Part shown: positions 37,406-45,562 of the stretch, in pieces
How the letters are laid out: each line of letters opens with the position of its first letter
Position numbering within the stretch: position 1 is the stretch's first letter
Assembly: GCF_044457565.1 (NCBI RefSeq)
Contig: NZ_JBITGZ010000001.1
Span: 372,001-436,000, forward strand
DNA: 64,000 bases
From: Kitasatospora sp044457565
Lineage (GTDB): Bacteria; Actinomycetota; Actinomycetes; Streptomycetales; Streptomycetaceae
Direction of reading: 5' to 3'
Notes under the pieces: model-generated
Told to the model about the DNA's origin: nothing
The model's database searches: none
What the model saw: only the letters and a program-made list of their open reading frames with translations
Program-made: the position numbers and the translations under genes

Positions 37406-37558
37406 GCTCATTCCCTCCGGGGCGGCACTGCGCTGCCCACGCGTCAAGGGTAATGGCTTGGCAAAGGATGGCGCATACGCCGCGAGGATGATCCCGCGGG
37501 GAATCTCGGATATCGCAGCGGGGGCGTCCGGATGGTCGCCCCCGCTGCCCGAACGCGG

Positions 37559-37640
37559 TGCCCGGAGCCGGACTCGAACCGGCACGACCTCTCGGCCAAG
37601 CAGTTTTAAGCTGCCCGTGTCTGCGTTCCACCATCCGGGC
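37559..37640 (-). tRNA. bldA: tRNA-Leu with anticodon UAA (bldA orthologue)
   Basis: Cloverleaf on the minus strand: acceptor GCCCGGA pairs with TCCGGGC, discriminator A at 37559. The anticodon stem GGCAG/CTGCT encloses the 7-base loop CTTAAAA, giving anticodon TAA, which reads the rare UUA codon. A long variable arm (GGCC-GAGA-GGTC) marks the class II Leu tRNA, and the T arm is GCCGG-TTCGAGT-CCGGC. No CCA is encoded (ACCG follows). In Streptomyces this tRNA is bldA, which controls development and antibiotic production because UUA occurs only in few, mostly regulatory, genes. TAGGCT on the minus strand (37676-37681) is a good -10 box about 36 nt before the tRNA. Confidence 0.95.
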
Positions 37641-37675
37641 GTGAACCGCTCCGCCCCCTTTGTGGGCGCCCCCTG

Positions 37676-37681
37676 AGCCTA
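37676..37681 (-). promoter_or_regulatory. -10 box of the bldA tRNA promoter
   Basis: TAGGCT on the minus strand; transcription would start near 37669, giving a leader of about 29 nt. No convincing -35 box is seen. The rest of the interval up to 37979 should carry the promoter of the plus-strand ABC genes. Confidence 0.5.
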
Positions 37682-37979
37682 GTCGCCCGGATCCCTCTTT
37701 CGCATGTTCCCGGGCGGGGAAGTTGTCATGTTTCCTTGCCATCTGACGAACAGTTCGTGATCCAGCCACCCGGGTATGCGATCCGGCCAGCGGCCGGACC
37801 TCAGGGTGAGCGTCATACCGCAGGATGAGAAACCCGCCGGAATGTACGCCCAGCGGCGGTCAGGCCAACCGTTCCCCGGAGCTACGGAAATCCATGATCA
37901 CGTAGCCGAGGATTGAGGTACGTCCGGTGCCCTGCGCCCGGCCGTCCGGACACCTCACCCTCACCCAAGGAGCACTCCC

Positions 37980-38753
37980 GTGACCACGACGACCGCAACC
38001 GCCGTCCACGCCGGCCAGGCGGCCGCCCGCGCCACCGGCCTCAACAAGGTCTACGGCGAGGGGGAGACTCGGGTGGTGGCCCTGGACAACGTCAGCGTGG
38101 CCTTCCCGCAGGGGCAGTTCACCGCGATCATGGGCCCGTCGGGCTCCGGCAAGTCGACGCTGATGCACTGCATGGCAGGCCTGGACACCGTCTCCTCCGG
38201 CTCCTCGATGATCGGCGGGACGGAGCTGGTCGGCCTGAAGGACAAGCAGCTCACCCAGCTGCGCCGGGACCACATCGGCTTCATCTTCCAGGCCTTCAAC
38301 CTGCTGCCGACCCTGACGGCGCTGGAGAACATCACGCTCCCGATGGACATCGCGGGCCGCAAGGTCGACAAGCAGTGGCTGGACCGCGTGGTGGACACCG
38401 TCGGCCTCTCCGGCCGCCTCTCGCACCGCCCCTCCCAGCTCTCCGGCGGCCAGCAGCAGCGCGTCGCCTGCGCCCGCGCGCTGGCCGGCAAGCCGGACAT
38501 CATCTTCGCCGACGAGCCCACCGGGAACCTCGACTCCCGCTCCGGCGCGGAGATCCTCTCCTTCCTGCGCAACTCGGTGCGCGAGCTCGGCCAGACCGTG
38601 GTGATGGTCACCCACGACCCGGTCGCGGCCGCCTACGCCGACCGCGTGGTCTTCCTCGCCGACGGCCGGATCGTGGACGAGCTGCACGGCCCGACCGCCG
38701 ACAGCGTGCTCGACCGGATGCGCCGCTTCGACGCCAAGGGCCGTACCAGCTGA
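37980..38753 (+). CDS. ABC transporter ATPase (MacB/LolD type)
   Basis: ATPase of 257 residues. Walker A GPSGSGKSTLMHCM lies near residue 53, followed by HIGFIFQAFNLLPTLTALENI, the signature LSGGQQQRVACARAL and Walker B IIFADEPTGNLDSRSG. This is the mechanotransmission type that works with FtsX-like permeases and extrudes or extracts substrates rather than importing them. GTG start with AAGGAG upstream. The permease follows after 45 nt. Confidence 0.95.
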   Translation: MTTTTATAVHAGQAAARATGLNKVYGEGETRVVALDNVSVAFPQGQFTAIMGPSGSGKSTLMHCMAGLDTVSSGSSMIGGTELVGLKDKQLTQLRRDHIGFIFQAFNLLPTLTALENITLPMDIAGRKVDKQWLDRVVDTVGLSGRLSHRPSQLSGGQQQRVACARALAGKPDIIFADEPTGNLDSRSGAEILSFLRNSVRELGQTVVMVTHDPVAAAYADRVVFLADGRIVDELHGPTADSVLDRMRRFDAKGRTS

Positions 38754-38798
38754 CGTTCTGCAAGTCACCGCCCGCCCCGACTTCCCCAGGACGCATCC

Positions 38799-41354
38799 AT
38801 GTTCCGCACCGCACTGCGCAATGTGCTGGCCCACAAGGGCCGACTGCTGATGACGGCTCTCGCCGTCATGCTCGGCACGGCCTTCGTGGCCGGCACCATG
38901 GTCTTCTCCGACACCCTCGGCAAGGCCATGAGCAACAGCTACGCCAAGAGCTTCTCCGACGTCTCGGTCCAGGTCACCCACTACGGTGCCGGCTCGGACC
39001 GCTCCTCCAGGAGCGGCAAGGCCGACGTCAAGCTGACCGACGCCACCATCAAGGACATCAGCGCGCTGCCCGGCGCCGAGAGGGTCCGCGGCATCGTCTC
39101 CGGCTTCACCGCCGTCGCCGACAAGAACGGCAACCGGATCGGCGAGTCCTGGGACACCCGCGGCGGCAACTACGTCCCCGACGCCTCCGGCAAGGACCCG
39201 CGCTACCCGATCGCCGAGGGCCGCGGCCCGCAGAGCACCGGCGAGATCGCGCTCGACAAGGAGACCGCCGCCAAGGGCGGCTACAAGGTCGGCGACAGCG
39301 TTCGGATAGCCGGCAAGGGCCCGGTCCAGAAGTCCACCCTGACCGGCATCTTCACCACCGACGACCCCGACGTCAGCTCCGGCGCGACGCTCGCCCTGAT
39401 GGACACCGTCAGCGCGCAGAAGTTCTTGCTGACGCCCGGCCAGTTCAGCGGCATCGCGGTGACCGCCAAGCCCGGTGTCAGCCAGGACGCGCTGCTCGCC
39501 GAGGTCAAGGCCAAGCTGCCCGACACCAACCCGTTCGAGTCTCGGACGCAGCAGCAGCTGACGGCCGAGCAGGAGACGATGATCGCCAGTGGCACCAGTG
39601 CCATGAAGACGATGCTGCTGGTCTTCGCGGCCATCTCGCTGTTCGTCGGCATCTTCATCATCGCCAACACCTTCACCATGCTGATCGCCCAGCGCACCAA
39701 GGAGCTCGCGCTGCTCCGGGCGGTCGGCGCGAGCCGCCGCCAGGTCACCAACTCCGTGCTGGTCGAGGCGCTGCTGATCGGTGCCACCGCCTCGGTCGCG
39801 GGCCTGATCTCCGGGATCGGCATCGGCGCCGGGATGCAGGCACTGATCCGCGCGCTGACCCCGGCCATGCCCACCGGTCCGCTGGTGATCGCCCCGCTGA
39901 CCGTCGTGGTCGCGCTGGTGGTCGGCGTCCTGGTGACGGTCCTGTCCGCCGTCCTGCCCGCCGTGCGGGCCTCCCGGATCGCCCCCGTCGCCGCGATGAG
40001 CAGCGGCGACCAGCCGGCCACCCAGAAGTCCCTGGTGATCCGTAACATCATCGGCTCGGTGATCGCCGGCGGTGGTGTCGCCCTGGTCGCGATGGGCGCC
40101 GCCAGCGGCGACAGCAGCGGCCGGGTGCCGGTCGGGGCCGGCGCCGCGCTCGCCCTGATCGGCGTCTTCATCCTGCTGCCGCTGCTCTCCCGCCCGGTGA
40201 TCGCGCTGGTCGGGCCGCTGCTCGCCAAGCTGGCCGGCACCCCCGGCAAGCTGGCCCGGCAGAACGCGGTGCGCAACCCGCGCCGTACCGCCGCCACGGC
40301 CGCCGCGCTCACGATCGGTCTGACCCTGGTCAGCGCGCTGACCGTGCTCGGCGCCTCGGTCGGCGACGCCGTCGACAAGGCCGTCACCAGCGCCATGCGG
40401 GCCGACTACTCGATCGGCATGGCCAACGGGAACCGGATGTCCGCCGAGGTGGCGTCGCAGGTCGCATCGGCCGCCGGGGTCGCGGCCTCCAGCCCGGTGT
40501 ACGACAGCGACCTGGTGCTGCCCAACAGCCGCTACAGTCCGGCCAAGGGCCTCGACGCCGCAGTCTTCGACCAGCTGATCCGGCCCACCCTGGACGCGGG
40601 CTCCACCGATGCGCTGGCCAAGGGTCAGATCCTCATCGACACCGACGTCGCCAAGGCCGACAAGCTCACCGTCGGCGCCGGCGTCGAGGTGGAGTACGCG
40701 GACGGCACCAAGGGCACCGTCACCGTCGGCGGCATCTTCAAGCGGAACGAGATGCTGGCGCCGGTGCTGATGGCCAACGCCGACCTCCTCAAGCACGATG
40801 ACCAGGCGACCATCCGCGAGGTCCTGGTCAAGGGCAAGGACGGCGCCACGAGCGCCCTCCAGCAGGGCATCAAGGACGCCACCGGCCAGAACCCGGTGAT
40901 CGACGTCAAGAGCAAGCAGGACATCCGGGACGAGTTCAGCAAGATCATCACCTTCGCGCTGAACATGATGTACGGCCTGCTGGCGATGTCCGTGCTGGTG
41001 GCGATCCTGGGCGTGATCAACACGCTGGCGATGTCCGTCTTCGAGCGCAAGCGCGAGATCGGGATGCTGCGGGCGATCGGTCTGGACCGCGGCGGCATCA
41101 AGCGGATGGTCCGGCTGGAGTCGGTGGTGATCTCGCTCTTCGGTGCGGCGATCGGCGTGGCCCTGGGCTGCTTCGTGGCCTGGGCCGTCAACGGCACCCT
41201 GAAGTCCAGCATCACCGGACTGGCCACGGTCATCCCGTACGACAAGATGGCGATCTTCCTGGCGCTGGCCGGACTGGTCGGCCTGGTGGCCGCGATCTGG
41301 CCCGCCCGCCGGGCCTCCAGGCTCGACATCCTGGAGAGCATCAAGACCGACTGA
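38799..41354 (+). CDS. FtsX-like ABC permease, two-module type
   Basis: Membrane protein of 851 residues. The first helix (about 17-40) is followed by a large extracytoplasmic domain (about 40-260), then three FtsX-type helices (about 265-400, with FVGIFIIANTFTMLIAQRTKELALLRAVGASRRQV), a second module beginning near 475 (LARQNAVRNPRRTAATAAALTIGL) and three last helices (about 720-845, MLRAIGLDRGGIKRMVRLE and AAIWPARRASRLDILESI). This tandem layout is common in actinobacteria. Substrate unknown; antimicrobial-peptide resistance and lipoprotein handling are family functions. Cotranscribed with the ATPase. Confidence 0.93.
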   Translation: MFRTALRNVLAHKGRLLMTALAVMLGTAFVAGTMVFSDTLGKAMSNSYAKSFSDVSVQVTHYGAGSDRSSRSGKADVKLTDATIKDISALPGAERVRGIVSGFTAVADKNGNRIGESWDTRGGNYVPDASGKDPRYPIAEGRGPQSTGEIALDKETAAKGGYKVGDSVRIAGKGPVQKSTLTGIFTTDDPDVSSGATLALMDTVSAQKFLLTPGQFSGIAVTAKPGVSQDALLAEVKAKLPDTNPFESRTQQQLTAEQETMIASGTSAMKTMLLVFAAISLFVGIFIIANTFTMLIAQRTKELALLRAVGASRRQVTNSVLVEALLIGATASVAGLISGIGIGAGMQALIRALTPAMPTGPLVIAPLTVVVALVVGVLVTVLSAVLPAVRASRIAPVAAMSSGDQPATQKSLVIRNIIGSVIAGGGVALVAMGAASGDSSGRVPVGAGAALALIGVFILLPLLSRPVIALVGPLLAKLAGTPGKLARQNAVRNPRRTAATAAALTIGLTLVSALTVLGASVGDAVDKAVTSAMRADYSIGMANGNRMSAEVASQVASAAGVAASSPVYDSDLVLPNSRYSPAKGLDAAVFDQLIRPTLDAGSTDALAKGQILIDTDVAKADKLTVGAGVEVEYADGTKGTVTVGGIFKRNEMLAPVLMANADLLKHDDQATIREVLVKGKDGATSALQQGIKDATGQNPVIDVKSKQDIRDEFSKIITFALNMMYGLLAMSVLVAILGVINTLAMSVFERKREIGMLRAIGLDRGGIKRMVRLESVVISLFGAAIGVALGCFVAWAVNGTLKSSITGLATVIPYDKMAIFLALAGLVGLVAAIWPARRASRLDILESIKTD

Positions 41355-41366
41355 CCCACCCCCGAA

Positions 41367-41403
41367 GCACGGTGCCCGGCGCGGACAGCGCCGGGCACCG
41401 TGC
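41367..41403 (+). terminator. terminator of the ABC operon
   Basis: A 16-bp perfect stem (41367-41382 with 41388-41403) and a 5-nt loop, 12 nt past the permease stop. Confidence 0.85.
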
Positions 41404-41447
41404 GTTGCGCCCGCCGGCCGGGGTGACGGCAGGACAGCAGGACGGAC

Positions 41448-41487
41448 GAGAAGGACCCCGCCGGAGGGTTTCGGCGGGGTCCTTCTC
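41448..41487. terminator. second terminator, facing ndh
   Basis: A 16-bp perfect stem (41448-41463 with 41472-41487) and an 8-nt loop, between the convergent ABC permease and ndh genes. It lies 133 nt past the ndh stop and may serve that gene. Confidence 0.8.
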
Positions 41488-41619
41488 ATCTGTCCGGTAC
41501 TTCTGTACTCCGCCCGGTCGCACTACCGGCTGAGCACCACGGAGGTCGTGGTCCGGCGACACTGCCGGGCGGAGGGCCTCCGACACATACCCGGGCGCTC
41601 CCACGCCCGGGCCGGGTCG

Positions 41620-42990
41620 TTACTTGCTGGTGGCGAGTTCCTTGTCGGCGGGCTTGGCGGCCTCGACCGGCTTCGGCGCGGGCGCCGCAGCCTCCTGGAA
41701 CGCCTCGAAGGGCTTCTCCATCTCGGCCAGGCCCACGGTCTCGCGCTTGAGGAACATCGCGAGCGTCCAGTCGGTGAAGACCCGGACCTTACGGTTCATG
41801 GTCGGCACCCGGCTGCCGTGGTACAGGCGGTGGAACCACCAGGCCGGACGGCCCTTCAGCTTGTACTTGCCGAAGAGGATCGCCACGCCCTTGTGCAGGC
41901 CCAGACCGGCCACCGCACCCAGGTTCTTGTGCTTGTACTCCGACTGCGGGAAGCCCCGCATACCCGAGATCACGTTGTCGCCGAGAACGATCGCCTGACG
42001 GACCGCGTGCTGCGCGTTCGGCGGGCACCAGGCGCCCTCGCCGACGGCGAGGTCCGGCACCTGGGCGTTGTCGCCGGCGGCCCAGACGTAGTCGAAGCCC
42101 TGCACCTGGAGCGTCGGCGCGGTGTCCACGTGGCCACGCGGGCCGAGCGGGAGGCTGAAGTTGCTCAGCACCGGGTTGGGCTTGACGCCCGCCGTCCACA
42201 CGATGGTGGAGGCGTCCGCCTCGACGCCGTTCTTCAGCACGACGTGCTGGTCGACGCAGGAGTCCATCGAGGTCTCGATGTAGATCTCGATGTTGCGCTC
42301 TTCGAGCTTCTCCTTGGTCCACAGACCGAGGTCCGGGCCCATCTCCGGGAGGATGCGGTTGGCCGCCTCCACCAGGATGAAGCGCATGTCGTCGCGGCTG
42401 ACGGTCTTGTAGATCTTCGCCGCGTCCCGCGCCATGTCCTCGACCTCGGCGATGGTCTCGACGCCGGCGAAGCCGCCGCCGATGACCACGAAGGTGAGGG
42501 CCTTGCGCCGGACGTCCGGGTCCGTGGTGGACTCGGCCTTGTCCAGCTGCGCCATGACGTGGTTGCGGAGGCTGATCGCCTCTTCGACCGTCTTCATGCC
42601 GATGCCGTGCTCGGCGAGGCCGGGGATCGGGAAGGTGCGGGAGACCGAGCCGGTGGCCACGACGAGGTAGTCGAAGGGCAGCTCGTAGGACTCGCCGGCC
42701 AGCGGCGCGATGGTGGCGACCTTGCGGGCGTGGTCCACGCCGGTCACGTGACCGGTGAGCACCTCCGCCTGCTTGAGGGCGCTGCGCAGCGGGGCAACGA
42801 GGTTGCGAGGCGCGACGTTGCCGCCGGCCGCCTCGGGGAGGAAGGGCAGGTACGTCATGTACGACCGTGGGTCGACGACCGTGACGGTCGCCTCCCCGTA
42901 GCGCATCTTCTTGAGGATGCGCATCGCGGCATACAGGCCGACGTAACCACCGCCGACAATGAGGATGCGAGGACGCTCCGTGGTGCTCAT
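41620..42990 (-). CDS. ndh: type II NADH dehydrogenase (NDH-2)
   Basis: Non-proton-pumping NADH:menaquinone oxidoreductase of 456 residues bound to the inner face of the membrane. The FAD-binding RILIVGGGYVGLYAAMRI is at the N-terminus, the NADH-binding LTFVVIGGGFAGVETIAEV near residue 165, and the second FAD motif near 300 (FDYVWAAGDNAQVPD). The C-terminal amphipathic part (PAWWFHRLYHGSRVPTMNRKVRVFTDWTLAMFLKRETV) anchors it, and an Ala/Pro/Lys tail follows. GATACT (minus strand, 42998-43003) ends 7 nt before the ATG, and a Rex-like site lies just upstream, which suggests control by the NADH/NAD ratio. Confidence 0.93.
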   Translation of the reverse strand: MSTTERPRILIVGGGYVGLYAAMRILKKMRYGEATVTVVDPRSYMTYLPFLPEAAGGNVAPRNLVAPLRSALKQAEVLTGHVTGVDHARKVATIAPLAGESYELPFDYLVVATGSVSRTFPIPGLAEHGIGMKTVEEAISLRNHVMAQLDKAESTTDPDVRRKALTFVVIGGGFAGVETIAEVEDMARDAAKIYKTVSRDDMRFILVEAANRILPEMGPDLGLWTKEKLEERNIEIYIETSMDSCVDQHVVLKNGVEADASTIVWTAGVKPNPVLSNFSLPLGPRGHVDTAPTLQVQGFDYVWAAGDNAQVPDLAVGEGAWCPPNAQHAVRQAIVLGDNVISGMRGFPQSEYKHKNLGAVAGLGLHKGVAILFGKYKLKGRPAWWFHRLYHGSRVPTMNRKVRVFTDWTLAMFLKRETVGLAEMEKPFEAFQEAAAPAPKPVEAAKPADKELATSK

Positions 42991-43024
42991 ATCCGAAAGT
43001 ATCCAGCACCGTCCGGAGCGCTCT

Positions 43025-43042
43025 TCGTGAGGCCCGTCACAG
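43025..43042. promoter_or_regulatory. Rex operator-like site upstream of ndh
   Basis: TCGTGAGGCCCGTCACAG keeps the GTGA-N6-TCAC core of the Rex operator (TTGTGAANNNNTTCACAA). It covers the expected -35 position of the ndh promoter, where a repressor would block polymerase. The match is partial. Confidence 0.45.
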
Positions 43043-43362
43043 GACTCTGGACACCCCGTGCTACACTACGCGCCCACTTTGGGCCGGACCGGTCGCCATC
43101 CTCACACCGGGGCCACCCGGGCGTGAGCACATCCGTTCGGACGGCCGTCGTGAGCAGCAACGATCCTTGTGCGGCCCGGGTTCCCGGCCACCATTTCGAT
43201 TCCATCAGCACAGCGGCGAACCGACCTGCGATCCAGCGGCTCACCGTCGAGCACAGCCTTCAGTCCCACATATCGGACGTAGCGGGCAGCCGGGCACCCC
43301 GAAAGACCGGATCGCCATGTGAAGAAATTCACGAACATTCTCGCGGCGCGCCGCAGACGCCT
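43043..43362. other. intergenic region without recognised genes
   Basis: About 320 nt between the ndh regulatory region and the ppx terminator. A plus-strand frame starting GTG near 43123 is open to 43404 but has no ribosome-binding site or family resemblance. Nothing else is supported. Confidence 0.4.
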
Positions 43363-43396
43363 CGGCCCCGGGCGCGCGAGCGGCGTCCCGGGGCCG
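43363..43396 (-). terminator. terminator of the ftsB-DUF501-ppx operon
   Basis: A 10-bp perfect stem (43363-43372 with 43387-43396) and a 14-nt loop, 21 nt past the ppx stop. Confidence 0.65.
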
Positions 43397-43417
43397 GAAG
43401 GTAAGTCCCGAAGGGGC

Positions 43418-44359
43418 TCAGGGGGCAATACTCCAGGCGATGCCGTCCAGGATGTCGTGCTCGCTGACGACCACCTCGGCGGCGCCGGTCCGCTGCATGA
43501 TCTCCAGCAGCTCCAGGGCGCCGGCCGCGATCACGTCCACCCGGCCCGGGTGCATCACGGGGATGGCCGCGCGCTCGTCGTGGGTGGAGGTGAGCAGCTG
43601 CCCCGCGATCCCGGCGACCTGCTCGCGCGAGATCCGCGAGTGGTGGATCCGCTCGGAGTCGTACGCGGGCAGATCCAGCGCGATCGCCGCGACCGTGGTG
43701 ACCGTGCCGGCCAGGCCCACCAGGGTGGCCGCGGCGGTCAGCGGGACGATCTCGGCGGCCTTGTCCAGCTCGTCCCTGATGTGCGCCTTGGCGGCCGAGA
43801 TCTGGCCCAGCGTGGGCAGTTCGGCGCCGTCGAAGTGGCGCTCGGTGAGCCGCACGCAGCCGATGTCCACCGAGCGGGCCGCCTCCACGTGGTCCGTGCC
43901 GAGCACGAACTCGGTGGAGCCGCCGCCCAGGTCGAAGACCAGGTAGGGGGCGGGGAACTGGCCGCCGGTCAGCTCCTTGGTCGCACCGACGAAGGAGAAC
44001 CGGGCCTCCTCGTCCCCACTGATCACCTCGGGCTCGACGCCCAGGATGTCGCGGACGCCGTCGACGTACTCGGCGCTGTTCTCGGCATCCCGCGAGGCGC
44101 TGGTGGCCACGAAGCGGATCCGGTCCTTGCCGATGCCGTGCGCGCCGATCACCTCGGCGTACTCGCGGCAGGCCGCGAAGGTGCGCTCCAGGGCCTCGGG
44201 GGCGAGCCGGCCGGTACGGTCGACGCCCTGGCCGAGCCGGTTGATGATCATCCGTCGGTCGAGGTCGGTGATCTCGCCGGTCTCCGGGTCCAGGTCGGCG
44301 ACCAGCAGCCGGATGGAGTTGGTGCCGCAGTCGATCGCCGCGACGCGAGTGGTGCTCAT
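43418..44359 (-). CDS. ppx: exopolyphosphatase / pppGpp phosphatase family protein
   Basis: Protein of 313 residues of the Ppx/GppA family, which removes phosphate from inorganic polyphosphate or from pppGpp. ASKHA-fold motifs are AAIDCGTNSIRLLVADL at the N-terminus and VFDLGGGSTEFVLG near residue 140. The length corresponds to the short form (Rv1026 type) without the C-terminal HD-like domain. The ATG overlaps the DUF501 stop (ATGA), so translation is coupled. Confidence 0.93.
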   Translation of the reverse strand: MSTTRVAAIDCGTNSIRLLVADLDPETGEITDLDRRMIINRLGQGVDRTGRLAPEALERTFAACREYAEVIGAHGIGKDRIRFVATSASRDAENSAEYVDGVRDILGVEPEVISGDEEARFSFVGATKELTGGQFPAPYLVFDLGGGSTEFVLGTDHVEAARSVDIGCVRLTERHFDGAELPTLGQISAAKAHIRDELDKAAEIVPLTAAATLVGLAGTVTTVAAIALDLPAYDSERIHHSRISREQVAGIAGQLLTSTHDERAAIPVMHPGRVDVIAAGALELLEIMQRTGAAEVVVSEHDILDGIAWSIAP

Positions 44360-45003
44360 TCGCCTGCCTCCTCGGCCGCGCGCTTCTTGGCCGCACGCTC
44401 GGCGGCGAGCCGCTCCTTGGCGGCGATCACGGCGGCGTGGTCCTCGTCCTTGGCCCGGTTCTTCGCCACCCGGGCGCCGGCGGCCTCCACCTCGGCGGCG
44501 GAGACGCACGGGCCCTTGGCCCACCAGTCCTCCAGCATGCCGATCGCCTCGTCGCCGAGCGGGTTGACGCCGGGCCCGGCGGCCAGCGAGTGGCCGACCA
44601 GCACGTGCAGGCACTTCACCCGGTCCGGCATGCCGCCGGCACTGGGGAAGCCCTCCAGCACCTCGATGGCGTCCCGGCGGGCGATGTAGTCCTCGTGCGC
44701 CTTCTCGTACGCGGCGGCCAGCTCCGGGTCCTCGGCGAGCCGGGCGGTCTGGTCCTTCATCACACCGTCCGCCTCCAGGGTGCCGATCAGCGAGGCGGCC
44801 TTGGGGCAGGTCAGGTAGTAGAGGGTCGGGAACGGCGTACCGTCCGCGAGCCGGGGCGCCGTCTCGACGACGTCCGGGTTGCCGCACGGGCAGCGGTGGG
44901 CGACACCGCGCAGGCCACGCGGGACACGGCCGAGCTGGGCGGCGATGGCCGCCACGTCGGCGTCGGCGACGGGGGGAACGGCGGGGGTGTTCTCAGTGGT
45001 CAT
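44356..45003 (-). CDS. DUF501 protein
   Basis: Protein of 215 residues. The conserved core contains VAHRCPCGNPDVVETAPRLADGTPFPTLYYLTCPKAASLIGTLEADGVM, with the cysteines and the TLYYLTCP block diagnostic of DUF501, and GGMPDRVKCLHVLVGHSLAAGPGVNPLGDEA. The Lys/Ala/Glu-rich tail is a helix. Function unknown; the gene always lies between ftsB and ppx in actinobacteria (Rv1025). The ATG at 45003 lies inside the end of ftsB (11-nt overlap), without a good ribosome-binding site, so coupling is likely. Confidence 0.9.
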   Translation of the reverse strand: MTTENTPAVPPVADADVAAIAAQLGRVPRGLRGVAHRCPCGNPDVVETAPRLADGTPFPTLYYLTCPKAASLIGTLEADGVMKDQTARLAEDPELAAAYEKAHEDYIARRDAIEVLEGFPSAGGMPDRVKCLHVLVGHSLAAGPGVNPLGDEAIGMLEDWWAKGPCVSAAEVEAAGARVAKNRAKDEDHAAVIAAKERLAAERAAKKRAAEEAGE

Positions 45004-45466
45004 GGGGAGAGCTGTCTCTAGCTGGAGCAGGGGCGGGGGCATTGGCGGCCGAGTCGGCGGCGTCGACGGAGTCCCAGACGCTCGCGTACCAGGGCTTGGC
45101 GGCCTTCACCGGCCCGAAGGCGCCGGCGTCGGTCGGGGCGGGCAGGGCGGCGGAGGTCCTGGTGGCGGGATCGACCGAGATGAAAGGAGTCTCCCCCGGC
45201 ATCGCGTAGTGCAGCCGGGTACGGGCCTGCGCCTTGACGTACTCCGGGTCCTGCCAGCGGGCCTTCTCGCTGCGCAGCTGCTCGACCCGCTGCCTGGCGT
45301 GCTCGGCGCGGGCACGCTGGGCGGAGATCTCGGAGCGCTGGGAGACGAACTGGCGGGCCGGGTACGCGAGGATCGCCACCAGCGAGCAGAGCACCAGCAC
45401 GAGGACGGTCGCGCGGCTGGTGAACCTCGGCCGAGCCGCCAAGCCCGGAATCCTCCAGCCTGCCAT
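44993..45466 (-). CDS. ftsB: FtsB/DivIC-type septum formation initiator
   Basis: Division protein of 157 residues. A short cytosolic N-terminus, one transmembrane helix (about 19-38, ATVLVLVLCSLVAILAYPAR) and an extracytoplasmic coiled coil (about 43-75, ISAQRARAEHARQRVEQLRSEKARWQDPEYVKAQARTRL) form the FtsB signature, including the WQDPxYVxxxAR motif. FtsB bridges FtsL and FtsQ in the divisome. The Ala/Pro-rich tail after residue 105 is not conserved. It is the first gene of the operon ftsB-DUF501-ppx. Confidence 0.93.
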   Translation of the reverse strand: MAGWRIPGLAARPRFTSRATVLVLVLCSLVAILAYPARQFVSQRSEISAQRARAEHARQRVEQLRSEKARWQDPEYVKAQARTRLHYAMPGETPFISVDPATRTSAALPAPTDAGAFGPVKAAKPWYASVWDSVDAADSAANAPAPAPARDSSPHDH

Positions 45467-45491
45467 CTCCCGTATCCCCTCCTGGTCGCGA

Positions 45492-45536
45492 CGGTGCCCC
45501 GCCGCCCACCCTACGGGGTGAACAGGCGGGGCACCG
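45492..45536 (-). terminator. terminator of eno
   Basis: A 12-bp perfect outer stem (45492-45503 with 45525-45536) with an inner CACCC/GGGTG stem, 27 nt past the eno stop; it separates eno from the ftsB operon. Confidence 0.78.
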
Positions 45537-45562
45537 GTCGGGCGTGCGCGCTACCGAAGGGT

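Noticed and set aside
37556..37559. Encoded CCA at the tRNA 3' end
   Set aside because: The minus strand reads ACCG after the acceptor stem, so CCA must be added by the nucleotidyltransferase.
37746..37758. ACGAACAGTTCGT resembling a LexA/SOS box near bldA
   Set aside because: The actinobacterial SOS box needs CGAAC-N4-GTTCG; here the half-sites are separated by one base.
37860..41489. Minus-strand frame of about 1200 codons antisense to the ABC ATPase and permease
   Set aside because: His/Gln/Gly/Arg-rich composition typical of a shadow frame; the plus-strand genes have all ABC motifs.
43123..43404. Plus-strand GTG-initiated frame between ndh and ppx
   Set aside because: No ribosome-binding site, no recognisable motif, and it runs through the ppx terminator.
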